From Asterionellopsis glacialis (taxonomy: Eukaryota; Bacillariophyta; Plagiogrammaphyceae; Rhaphoneidales; Asterionellopsidaceae), in the NCBI GenBank assembly GCA_014885115.2, contig WKLE02001314.1:1-16816 (forward strand): a stretch of DNA of 16,816 nt. The letters are read 5' to 3'. Positions 1-9,600 of this stretch are shown piece after piece; position 1 is the stretch's first letter; each line of letters opens with the position of its first letter. Under the pieces are notes generated by a model. The model did no database searches, was not told the DNA's origin, and saw only the letters and a program-made list of their open reading frames with translations. Position numbers and translations under genes: made by a program.

Positions 1-571
1 TTCTACAGCAAATCAGGTAGTTACAATGCCAAATCGCCAGAAAGGTACATCTTTTTAAAAAGGGAAAGAAAAAATCTTTTTGCCATCACCTTGGGATAAA
101 GTACATAACTACTATCTGTTGTAAAGTGAATTACTTATTTTGTTTTAGGTGCTGGAGAAGATTACTTAATTAGACTACCAGGTAGACAGACCTACCAGCA
201 GTTTAGAGTAGAGGTTACTTTTCGTTTGTCTGTGTGTTCTCATGTTCTCACATACATGGATTCAATGTGTATTATCTAAAAAATGATTCAGATTTTTAAA
301 TTTGTTCAAAAATGATTCTTGGCAACACGCAGCTGTGACGAAACACACGAAACGAACCTCTTGTGATAAAAATAATTTGAATTGAATTTTCAAAAATTAT
401 CGGTATGTGACAGCTATGTACGAGTCAATGGCAGGTCTAAATTTTAAAAAAGTAGTACCAGAAGTCCTAAATAATAGTACAGGTAGGTACTGCAGAGAAA
501 CAGGTATGGACTCTTTGTATGTGATTTACGATTTTGAATATTTAAGATACACATGAAGTGTTTGATTGCAC

Positions 572-577
572 TGACGT
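572..577 (+). promoter_or_regulatory. TGACGT box (CRE half-site-like)
   Basis: TGACGT lies about 760 bases upstream of the ATG at 1337. The motif is a bZIP/CRE core; in diatoms TGACGT elements are known to mediate CO2/cAMP-responsive transcription of plastid carbonic anhydrase genes. Its function here is inference. Confidence 0.25.
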
Positions 578-600
578 GGAGCTGACATCATCATTTTCAG

Positions 601-616
601 CAAGCATGCATGCTTG
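601..616. repeat. 16-base perfect palindrome
   Basis: CAAGCATGCATGCTTG reads the same on both strands. It could be a dimer-binding site or a chance palindrome; nothing else in the sequence decides this. Confidence 0.5.
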
Positions 617-845
617 TCGGAGAAACAGAATTCACGTGTGGGTTGCGTGGAATGTATGTAGTTTTAATGTAATTTACATTGAACAATAATATGTAATTTT
701 TGTAGAAATATGCATTTAAATATTGAAATATATCCAGTAAAATTCAAAAATAGATAATTATCATAGGGTGAGGTATCTTGAGTGATGGGAGGATGGGAAG
801 GCCGGCGACAACCGAAGACCGGGAGAATTGGTCTGTCAACATCAG

Positions 846-853
846 TGACGTCA
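846..853. promoter_or_regulatory. Full palindromic CRE, TGACGTCA
   Basis: A perfect 8-base CRE/bZIP palindrome about 490 bases upstream of the start codon at 1337. It is the strongest of the three TGACGT boxes in this upstream region. A regulatory role is inferred from the motif and its position only. Confidence 0.35.
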
Positions 854-966
854 GCTATAGTAGATTAGATCCGTTCTAAAGTTGTATGAACTAGTCCCAC
901 CTGTTAGGCCTACGTACGTGATAAGAGGTATGATTGTGATTCGTTGATGGCGACGTGATGTAGGAG

Positions 967-972
967 TGACGT
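967..972 (+). promoter_or_regulatory. TGACGT box (CRE half-site-like)
   Basis: Third TGACGT box, about 370 bases upstream of the start codon at 1337, 114 bases after the full palindrome. A related GCGACGTGAT lies at about 950-959. Confidence 0.25.
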
Positions 973-1336
973 AAGACTAGTAATATTGCGTAGAATGCAA
1001 GGAAGTAAACCTCCGCCTCTTTTGAAGCATCTTATTTTCTTCTTTTGGATCTCACCCGTTTCCCTGTCGCTTGACTAGAGCATAGCATACGCAGTACTGA
1101 CTGACACAATTTCTCGTACTGACTACGAGACCCACCACTGCTGCCGTACGAGACTGATTTGAAACCATAACACTAGAGAGACACTCCTGCGTCCCTGCCG
1201 GTCTCTTGTCGACTGTAGCTCTTCATTCAGCACCGCATCTTTCCATTATTACACTTCCTCTATTGCTATCGTCCTTTTCCGTCTCTTTTCAAACACATCA
1301 CACGCATACGTTCTCTGAGACTTTCTCCTATTAAAG

Positions 1337-4300
1337 ATGAAATTGACAACCGCCACTGCTGCTCTCGTAGCAGGGCTTGTAGTTAACATCAACAGCAACT
1401 GTGTTGTGATTGCCTTTTCTTCAGTTCCAGCAACTCCAGCACATTCCTTGAAGAATCATGTTGGAGCAGTCTCACCAGCATTCTCAGTAGCATTTCCATC
1501 TGAGCAACCACAGTTCAGTTACTCGTTGCCTAGTTTGTCCACTTGTACTAGTGCGACACTCTCAGGTTCTCGTACATGTGCGAGTACAACCGCACTTTTC
1601 ATGGCTGCCGAGGGATCTTCCTCTTCTGCCTTGTCACGTCGCGAAATGGCAATGAAAGAATTGGACCAAGTTATTATTGATGCCGAACGGAAAAAGGTTG
1701 AAACCTTGAAGAATGCCGAAATTGAAAAATTATCTGTAGAACAAGATGTTGTCGCTGTCAAGACAAAGTTGGAAAAAGAAATCGCTGCCTTGGCATCCAA
1801 GCGAGAAGAAATACGAACACAAGCGGAGATGCAGGCCTTGGCATTGGAAAGCAAACGTGAAGAACTCAAATTAAACCTGGAAAAAGAAAGTAAGGCATTA
1901 GAAGCCAAACGTGAGGCACTCAAATTGCAATTGGAAAAGGATAGTCAGGCATTAGATGCCCAACGTGAAGAACTAAAATTACAACTTGAAAGGGACACTC
2001 AAGCGTTGCAAGCGAAGAATGAAGGATATAAATTAGCAGCAGAGAAGGATGTCCTAGCGTTGGAAGTTCAAAAGGAAGAACTTCAAGTACTAGCTGAACA
2101 ACAAATGAAAACATTAGAAGTCAGGCGTGGTGAAATTTTATCAGCGGCTGAAAAGGCTGCCTTAAAACTTGAAAAGGATGCTGCCCTTGCACAAGCACAA
2201 CGCGAAGAGATTATGGTAGCTATTGAAAACGCTAACAAATGGCTAGATAAGTTTGAAGAAGTCAAGATTGCATTAGAAGCCAACATGGAAGCCCTAACCT
2301 TACAACTGGAGCGGTTGCCTTTACCCAAGAATGTGCCTAAAACTATCTCTCTTCCACAATTAGGTGAAGTTTCAACACCTGTAGCGGGTGCAGGATTCAT
2401 AAGTTCTATTGCATCCCTAGGTGGTCTCCGTGCTGCCTTATCGAATCGTGATTCCGTCAAGAAAGAAAAGAAAGTTGGAGGAGGATATTTGCCAGAAAAT
2501 TTCATGAAGGGTGGTTTATCGGATGAACTTAGTCGAGAGGTCGCCATCCGTTCTGAATATTTGAAATGGTGTAACACATACCGTAAGGAACCTGAAGAAA
2601 AGCGGTTCCCTATATTTCTCAAGAATTATTTAGAAATTGAAGCCTATGCCAAACAAGTTGGGAAAGAAGTTGATTTGAATGAATATGCTGATCGATCGGA
2701 AGAAGAATATGTTTTAATTACCAAGAATCAACAACTTCAACCCAATAGAAACAACCGTAACATGAACAACATGAATGTCAATACCAATACTAACACCAAC
2801 ACTAATCTCAATCGTAATACCAACATTCAATCGCAACAACGACAACAGCAAACACCGTCTGGTATGAACAATAGATTGAACGCCAATGCCAATACCAACA
2901 ACAACCTTCAGGCATCTCGTGCCACTACTACAGATGCTAACAACCGCATGCGTCAAAATGTTCGTACCAAAGACACCAAGAATCCAAAAGGTAACAACTT
3001 ATGGCAACAAGCTTCTTCCCGCACCACTGCCAGTCCTAGTACTACGAGTAGTACTTCCACCACCAACAGAAACAATATGCGCCAAGGGGGCTCTCCTACT
3101 ACTGATAATAGGAGAAACATCAACAACAACATGCAATCTTCTCAAACAATGGATACTTCTTCTCGGACGACGGATGCAGCATCTGGTAGAAGAAATACGT
3201 ACAGTATGCGGCCGCAGTCTTCTCGGACGGTTGATAATAGAAACAACAACATGAACACGCAGTCATCTCGCAATATGAACAACAACAATAACAGAAACAT
3301 GAATACACAGTTGGCTCGGAATACTGACAGAAACATGAATATGCAACAGTCTTCTCGTACTACTACCGATAGGACCAGCGGAAACACCAATATCAACAAT
3401 ACTTATCAGCCACGTAGACGCACACCTGATGTTTCAAATGCCTTTGCCAACAACCCCAACAGCTTCAATGCTAATGACCGCGGTGCAGCCTCACGTGGCG
3501 TTACAGTTGATAAAAGGCAACAAAGGAATTACAACAATAATAATGGTATGCAACAGCAGCAGCAACAACAAGGCCAAAACTCTGCATGGGGCTCGTCACG
3601 TACAGTTGACAGTAGAAACATGAATACAAACAGGAACATGAACAACGGGTACATGCAACCAAATAGAAATCAACGGAATATGCAAACTACGGATTCTTTC
3701 GAAGATCAGCAACAAGAAGAGTCCAAGCCCAAGAAAAAAGGATTGTTTGGAGGGCTACTTGGTGGCGGCAACAAGAACAAAAAAGAAAAAAATATCAAGG
3801 ATAGATCAGACGAATCACCCTTTACGAGTAATAACTACCAATCTCGTCAACAACAGCCTAGGGGGGATTCAGGTTACTCGCGTACCACGGATAATCGCAA
3901 CTACAATAACAACAACAACAACAGGTCACCTGGAAACCAACAACAGCAACAGTCTAGAAATCCTGGTTTCGCGCGTACCACTGATAACCGCAATTACAAC
4001 TACAACATGGGACGCACAACCGATCGTGATTCGAACCGTGGCAATGGTCAATTCCCACCGTCCTCCTCACGTACCACTGATCGCCGCAATAACAACAACA
4101 TGGCACGTACGACCGATACTCAATTCCCACCTACGAGTACATGGTCTCCATCCAGTACGTCCGATCAAAGAATTAATGGCCAGGGGTATACATCTAGTAC
4201 CGGCAGTCGTGGTACTGCATCCTTCCCACCACCTACTCGCGTTTCCCGTCCTGGTACCCGTCCTCCCCGAAATGGTTCAGCAGCTCCTATCAATAACAAC

Positions 4301-4624
4301 AGTGGTATGTACAATACTTCTCCACAAACATATTACCCATCGGCAACTGCCAAGGGTAATGCATCGTTTTCACCTGTGTCACGTATCCCGTCAGGTCCTA
4401 CCACAACTAGGACTGCAAATAATAATGGATCACCTCAACCAAACCCACAATTCTCACCATCTACTACGAATTCTCGTACTACAGGTGCTGGTTCGGGACG
4501 TGCCAACTCTCGTAATTCATCTTCTAGGTCTTCCAGTAATTCCAATCTAATGTCACCACCTCAAGAACGAATGTGGGAAAGAAGAAACAATTTGAATGGA
4601 CAGTTCCCCCCACCATCAAGGTAA
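1337..4624 (+). CDS. Plastid-targeted coiled-coil protein with I29-like domain and Asn-rich disordered tail
   Basis: A 1095-residue intronless protein of unknown function. Residues 1-26 form a signal peptide ending VVIA, followed by F27-S-S; the A/F junction and the Ser/Thr-rich stretch after it match the bipartite plastid presequence of diatoms. Residues about 95-320 are a long charged helix or coiled coil, with seven 18-residue repeats at 151-276. Residues 405-458 resemble the I29 cathepsin-propeptide fold: R423-x3-F427-x2-N430-x3-I434, then LNEYADRSEEEY at 447-458, matching the usual LNxFADxTxEE. No Cys-protease domain follows. From about 470 to the end the chain is rich in N, R, S, T and Q, with about nine RT(T/V)D motifs, Gln runs near 735-745, a basic KPKKK patch near 797, and FPP motifs up to the C-terminus. 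A structural or scaffolding role in the plastid is inference. The start is the first ATG and gives the presequence. Confidence 0.85.
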   Translation: MKLTTATAALVAGLVVNINSNCVVIAFSSVPATPAHSLKNHVGAVSPAFSVAFPSEQPQFSYSLPSLSTCTSATLSGSRTCASTTALFMAAEGSSSSALSRREMAMKELDQVIIDAERKKVETLKNAEIEKLSVEQDVVAVKTKLEKEIAALASKREEIRTQAEMQALALESKREELKLNLEKESKALEAKREALKLQLEKDSQALDAQREELKLQLERDTQALQAKNEGYKLAAEKDVLALEVQKEELQVLAEQQMKTLEVRRGEILSAAEKAALKLEKDAALAQAQREEIMVAIENANKWLDKFEEVKIALEANMEALTLQLERLPLPKNVPKTISLPQLGEVSTPVAGAGFISSIASLGGLRAALSNRDSVKKEKKVGGGYLPENFMKGGLSDELSREVAIRSEYLKWCNTYRKEPEEKRFPIFLKNYLEIEAYAKQVGKEVDLNEYADRSEEEYVLITKNQQLQPNRNNRNMNNMNVNTNTNTNTNLNRNTNIQSQQRQQQTPSGMNNRLNANANTNNNLQASRATTTDANNRMRQNVRTKDTKNPKGNNLWQQASSRTTASPSTTSSTSTTNRNNMRQGGSPTTDNRRNINNNMQSSQTMDTSSRTTDAASGRRNTYSMRPQSSRTVDNRNNNMNTQSSRNMNNNNNRNMNTQLARNTDRNMNMQQSSRTTTDRTSGNTNINNTYQPRRRTPDVSNAFANNPNSFNANDRGAASRGVTVDKRQQRNYNNNNGMQQQQQQQGQNSAWGSSRTVDSRNMNTNRNMNNGYMQPNRNQRNMQTTDSFEDQQQEESKPKKKGLFGGLLGGGNKNKKEKNIKDRSDESPFTSNNYQSRQQQPRGDSGYSRTTDNRNYNNNNNNRSPGNQQQQQSRNPGFARTTDNRNYNYNMGRTTDRDSNRGNGQFPPSSSRTTDRRNNNNMARTTDTQFPPTSTWSPSSTSDQRINGQGYTSSTGSRGTASFPPPTRVSRPGTRPPRNGSAAPINNNSGMYNTSPQTYYPSATAKGNASFSPVSRIPSGPTTTRTANNNGSPQPNPQFSPSTTNSRTTGAGSGRANSRNSSSRSSSNSNLMSPPQERMWERRNNLNGQFPPPSR
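1787..2164 (+). repeat. Seven tandem 54-base (18-residue) repeats
   Basis: Units begin at residues 151, 169, 187, 205, 223, 241 and 259. The consensus is A-L-E-x-K-R-E-E-L-K-L-x-L-E-K-x-x-x. Units 2-4 (1841-2002) are close at DNA level too, with GCATTRGAW starts and a CGTGARG core, so the array grew by tandem duplication. Eighteen residues equal five turns of alpha helix, so each unit repeats the same helix face. Confidence 0.85.
2740..4624 (+). repeat. Low-complexity Asn-codon-rich coding tract with RT(T/V)D motif repeats
   Basis: Dense AAC/AAT codons (runs such as AACAACAACAAC) encode Asn-rich linkers. Between them a short motif, S/A/G-R-T-T/V-D-x-R-N, recurs irregularly about every 15-50 residues. 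A second motif, QFPPxS or SFPPPT, is repeated in the last 150 residues. Spacing is irregular, so this is not a strict tandem array. Confidence 0.8.
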
Positions 4625-6605
4625 ACTTGATGTCTTCTCTTTTTTGCGAGGGTGGGGGGGAGCGGGGAGGGGATGAGTAATATACATTCTTTTGTTTGTC
4701 CTATTTGGTTTTCGATGTTATCTGTTAAATACTGTATACTTTTTTTAGGAAATTCCCTCTGAAAAGGTAAGGGAATGTTACTTTTAGAAGAAACGCAAAT
4801 TGATATTGTAGTATTTTCCAATGAAAAGGTTGACCTATGAATGCATACAAGAAACAAATAATACTGATATCAGTCAAGGGCAAGATGTAAGCGGGTACAT
4901 TACAAAAATACACTAGCATGCACTCTTTTTTTATACAGACACAAGTAGGTATAGATAAAATGAATACCTTGGAAGATGTTATGCACTTACATAACTTACA
5001 TAAAGATCAATGCAAACATCAACCAAGCAACATGAATCTAAATTTTTAAAAATTATATATATAAAAATGTTTTTCGTTCTCATTTTCACGGCACAGGAAA
5101 GACTTGCTTCTCACCCGTCGAAGCAAGCGGGTCATTTTTTTGGGAGTGAATACTTCCGGACCCGGATATGTACCAAGTCGATCATATAGTTTTTTTAGTA
5201 CCCACAGTGCTACGTTTCGGCACCATCTGCAAATCATCCATAAAATTATAAAGTATCTGCTTTGTAATCATATAATTATCCATGGAAACTATGTGTGTGT
5301 CTCGGAGAAAATAAAGCTCTGTACTTTTTTTCAACTGTATTTTTTAAGAAGACAAAAATCTTGACGAAGTGACTTGAATGAGTCGCGAGTATTTTGTAGG
5401 AGCATCCGAATTTGTTAGGCATGTAATTATTTGTATAATTTTATATGCACAGGTACTGTAGGTTCAAGATACTATAATATGTTATAATATTGCTGGACCT
5501 AAATGATAGAGACACGTCAGTAAAAACTGAGCTACCCTACCCCTAGGGCCGTCACCTAAGTCAGTTCTGTGCCGGTCTAGAATGATAAACAAAGCCCGGT
5601 AGTACTAGAAGATCTTCGGTCAAAAGCAAGCTGTTCTGGTTCAGACTTCAGCAGGCAGTACTTGAATATCGCTAGGGCTTTTTATCATCTTCCATTATTC
5701 CCCCTCTTGGTCCTACATTTAACCCATCTGAAAAATTGATCTGTGCCCTAGAAATCTGTGACCATGCTTTGTTGAAGAGAGAGGAAAACCACGAGAGGCA
5801 GTGTCATTCTTAACAAAACATTGCTACAGGTACAGTAGTAAGTATTGCAACAGTACCGAAGAACAAGATATCCGTAGTATTTAATAAAAATAAGGGAGTA
5901 TCAATTACATCTTATTTTATTGGGCGTGTGTATCTTTCAAATAATAATACTGTCCAATTCAACAGGAAACATCTATCCAGAGGAGTATGATGGTATGCTT
6001 TAGCACTCTAGATAATAACTATTTTAGATGTGTATTGTATTTGCACCTATTATTGAAAATAAATAATCTAGCTAAGGTATACATTTGTCCTCTCAAAGTG
6101 GGGCAATATGAGTCTGTCACAAGACCCAGGGAGACCAATATATCATTTAACCCTTATGAGAACTCACGCTCAAATTTACAATGGTTTATTATGTACCAGG
6201 TGACTCTCATCCGTTATCAATGTTCTTCGGAATGTTTCCATTTCATGGAACGCACTGACCGGTACTCAGTAGGATATATGCTGTAAAATATTTATTTATG
6301 GACTAGTCTACTGTAATAGATGTATGGCGGGAGCATGGGAACGATGTGACCGCAGACACACCATATCTTGATCTTGCTTGTTGGTTTTCTTCTTGTTTAG
6401 TCATCTTTGGCTTTACATGCCCTTTATCTGCCTGCTAGAGTACATCGCTGCGACTGAGTTCTATCCTCAATTGCTTGAAAACTCCCCTCCCGACCATTTT
6501 GTACATCAAATAAGCAGCAGATTGGGTTTAGAACGTGTTTACTTCAACGCTTCTTATCCTCTGCGAAAAAACCAAAATCGATAAAATTACCACATTGCAA
6601 CAATC
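4625..6605. other. Spacer with no convincing gene
   Basis: This 2-kb stretch starts with the 3' flank of the plastid protein gene (a G-rich GGTGGGGGGGAGCGGGGAGGGG at 4652-4673) and continues AT-rich. The longest open frames (99 residues at 5987-6286, 68 residues at 6378-6584) have no recognisable motif, low coding character and no supporting splice or start signals, so I do not call them. A hairpin at 5103-5127 is listed separately. Confidence 0.5.
5103..5141. other. Hairpin with overlapping alternative stem, followed by T run
   Basis: CTTGCTTC (5103-5110) and GAAGCAAG (5120-5127) form a perfect 8-base stem with a 9-base loop. A second stem, ACCCG (5113-5117) with CGGGT (5128-5132), overlaps it and would exclude it. 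Seven T follow at 5135-5141. It could belong to a small RNA ending at a Pol III-type T run, but no promoter box was identified and no known RNA family was recognised. Confidence 0.3.
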
Positions 6606-9600
6606 ATGTTTTCGTCAAATTCCGTGTATTTTGTGCTGTTTGCGTGGTTCGCAGATACTTGTATGAAGGTGGTAGCTACACAAGAGGTAAGAAAAGAAAA
6701 TATTAACTTCCTCGTACGTGTCGTTGTTTTGCGGCCAGACTCATTTTCTTATATTTTCTCATCGTCAACTCTCTTTTCTTCATCTCCGAAGACAAATCAA
6801 ATCATCTATAGACATCTAGAAGCACCTTTGTTTCCCCATTTGGATTCGGAATTGACTATTGGAGCAACGTTCCTTCAGGAACCCTGTATATTCTATTTGA
6901 CAATGACAAAATTCGATGACGGTCATGAAGAAAAAAACTATGTCTGCCAACTTACTGGTCGAGATGTTGATACTTTGGGACCTCATAATGCTATGCCTAT
7001 CAAAATTAACGGTAATGATCCTACAAATGAAGTGTTATCGGCTATACTCTATACTCGTAGTGGTTTACCTACATTGTACTCCTCGAAAGCATTTATAGAT
7101 ATTGAAAATTATGTGGTCTCGTTTCCAAGCACCTTCATTGTGGGCAGCATTGATCACGACGATCATGATACTACTAACAATCATAGTGAAAGAAGGAAAC
7201 TCCACTCTCGCACGGAAGGGCAAAAAAATATACTTGTTTTACGGGTCGTTGCAGAGGATAGTTCTGCTGTTGATGACGAAGCAACTATGAGTAACAAAAT
7301 ATTTGGGACTGATGGAGATAACCGAAACTTTGTATCACAATATAATGCGACATCCTTTGGAAAGCTAATCTTCCAACCTGTACAAACTATAGGAAATGAT
7401 GGCGTCCTAACCGTTGCTATCAACGATACTATTAATGGGAAAACTGACACATACGTCCAAGATTCTGTTGATGCAAAAATGATTGATATGTTTAATGCAT
7501 CATGGAAATCTGATCATGATATTAGTCATTACCTAATGATTATTCCACCCGGAACTGTTGGCAGTTGGTTCGGTGAGTTCTTCGATGTGATTTGATAATT
7601 ACCTTTCATCTTCAATAAAATACAGTCCTACTTACAGTTTAACTGCTACTGTGATCTTATAAAAAGCTAAAGCCGCACTTCCTGGGGATTGGTCAATGTT
7701 CAATGGCGTTGCCTATAGTAATATTGGACCCTTAGAGAACAGTGTACTTATGGTGCACGAAGTTGGCCACAATTTAGGTCTTGGACACTCTGGAGACATG
7801 GCTGGAGAAATTTTTAGTGGTGTTGACGCCGAGTATGACGATACAAGGTAGGTACACAATACATTTCAATATCAAGTACTGAAAGGTATATAAAACACAC
7901 CGTCTGTTTTGCTCAAATATTTTTGTTCAATAAATGTAATTATAATATACTGTACAACTTGAAAACAATGCTATATAGCTGTATCATGGGAGGTGGAGTG
8001 AATGACCGTGAGTTATTAGGCTTCAATGGACCCAAGTCATGGCAACTTGGCTGGTACACGGGACGCTACCTATCTCTCTCAAGAGAAAATGGCGGAGGGT
8101 CTTTTCGACTTGTTGGGGCCGTTGATTACTTAAACGCCGAGAGTAACGATGATATGGTGGTTATCCAAATTACAGGCGGCGAATCCGATGACTACTATGT
8201 CGCGTTTAACCGCAAGGCAGGGTTCAATGCCGACACAAATGAGGGCGATCACGGTGACTTAGTCCTCGTGACAAAACGTGTTCACGGCACAGGACCCGCA
8301 GTTTCATGGCTTGAAGCAGAATTAGGAGTTGGAGAATCATACACCACTGAGTTTGATATTGGTCCCCTTATTATTATGGTAGACAATATTGATGTCAATG
8401 GAAGTCCTGCTGCTTATGCCGAAGTGACCATAGTCTTTGGCACCGAAGCACCATCCATGTCCCTTGTACCATCTTCATCTCCCGTACCAACATTCGACCC
8501 AAACAATGTCTTTGATTTACCAACAGGTGAAGTTGGGCACAATTCCTTTGAAGATTATTCATATACTTTTTTTGATATTGAGGTGGAATCAGACATGCAT
8601 ATTCAAAGTATTTCTGTTTTGTTTAACAGTGCAGAGGAGGAAGCAGTGAGTTGTACTGTGTCTTATCGTCCGCATGGAACTTGGGTAGATTTTGAAGAAA
8701 CAAATACTAATTTTGAAACAATTTACAGTGGTACATTCCAGAAATCACAAAGCCTCCAGGTACGGTCCGATACAGAGCCACAATAGCAAAGCTTTTTTTT
8801 CAATTGTTGATACCCACATTATGCCTGATTCATACTTTATCGAACTTTTTTTTTGGCAATGCAGGCATTACCCGAATTTCCGGAAGTTCCTCTTTCACCA
8901 GGTCTATACGGTGTCAAGCTTGAATGTTCCAAGCAGCTTGTAGTCGATTACAGAGGTACAGATTTAGATCTCTATAATGCAGAAGATGAGAACATGAGGA
9001 TTAAGAGTGGAAAGTACGGACCCTATCCAAGCATTCATTTTTTTGATTGGAAAGGGACTATGCATTACAGGCTAAGAGCATTCCCAAGTACAGCTCCTAG
9101 TTCTTCACACCAACCATCAATTACACCTTATCCCACTCTTTCCCCATCAAGAAGTTTAGCACCATCGTATGATCCAGCCAGACATTTTAATGTGCAACTT
9201 GGAACATCTGATGGTAGCTATAAATTTGATTTTGCACGTGCATATTTTGATTTCGAAGTTTTGACTGATATCCAGTTGCTTGGAATTACCTTAAAATTTG
9301 ATTCCGAAGCAGTTGAAACAACCTCTTGTGAGGTCTCTTACCGTTCGGGCACTGCCAATGGTTCCGAAGGGTTACAAAACTTTGGTACTGTGATCTATAA
9401 TCATGAATTCACCAAGACACACCGACTCCAGGTGAGTGTTAGTGGAACCACTGAATGGAAATGAAAAGATACTATTGACTTTATTCTCATTCTTCTCATC
9501 TTGTTTTATCTTTTGTAAAATACAGGAATTGCCAAATTTTCAAATGGTTTCCTTTGTCAGTGGTACCTATGGTGTCAAGATCGAGTGCTTACATAATTTT

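Larger units (their letters stand above)
1..1336. other. Upstream region and 5' leader of the plastid protein gene
   Basis: No open frame here looks coding. The last 150 bases or so (about 1190-1336) are rich in C and T, with many TCTT/TTCC runs, and lead directly into the ATG at 1337 in the context AAAGATGA, so this is probably the 5' leader. No clear TATA box was seen. Further upstream lie three TGACGT boxes and a 16-base palindrome, listed separately. The first 500 bases are AT-rich and otherwise featureless. Confidence 0.5.

Noticed and set aside
2083..2622. 179-residue minus-strand open frame over the plastid gene
   Set aside because: It is antisense to the helical and I29-like region, has no motif, and its Ser/Leu-rich composition mirrors the Glu/Lys codons of the real gene.
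3747..4550. 267-residue plus-strand open frame inside the plastid gene tail
   Set aside because: It is a frame-shifted reading of repetitive ACC/AAC codons and gives a Thr/Ile/His-rich product with no start context.
5987..6286. 99-residue open frame in the spacer
   Set aside because: No recognisable motif, AT-driven composition and no splice or promoter support.
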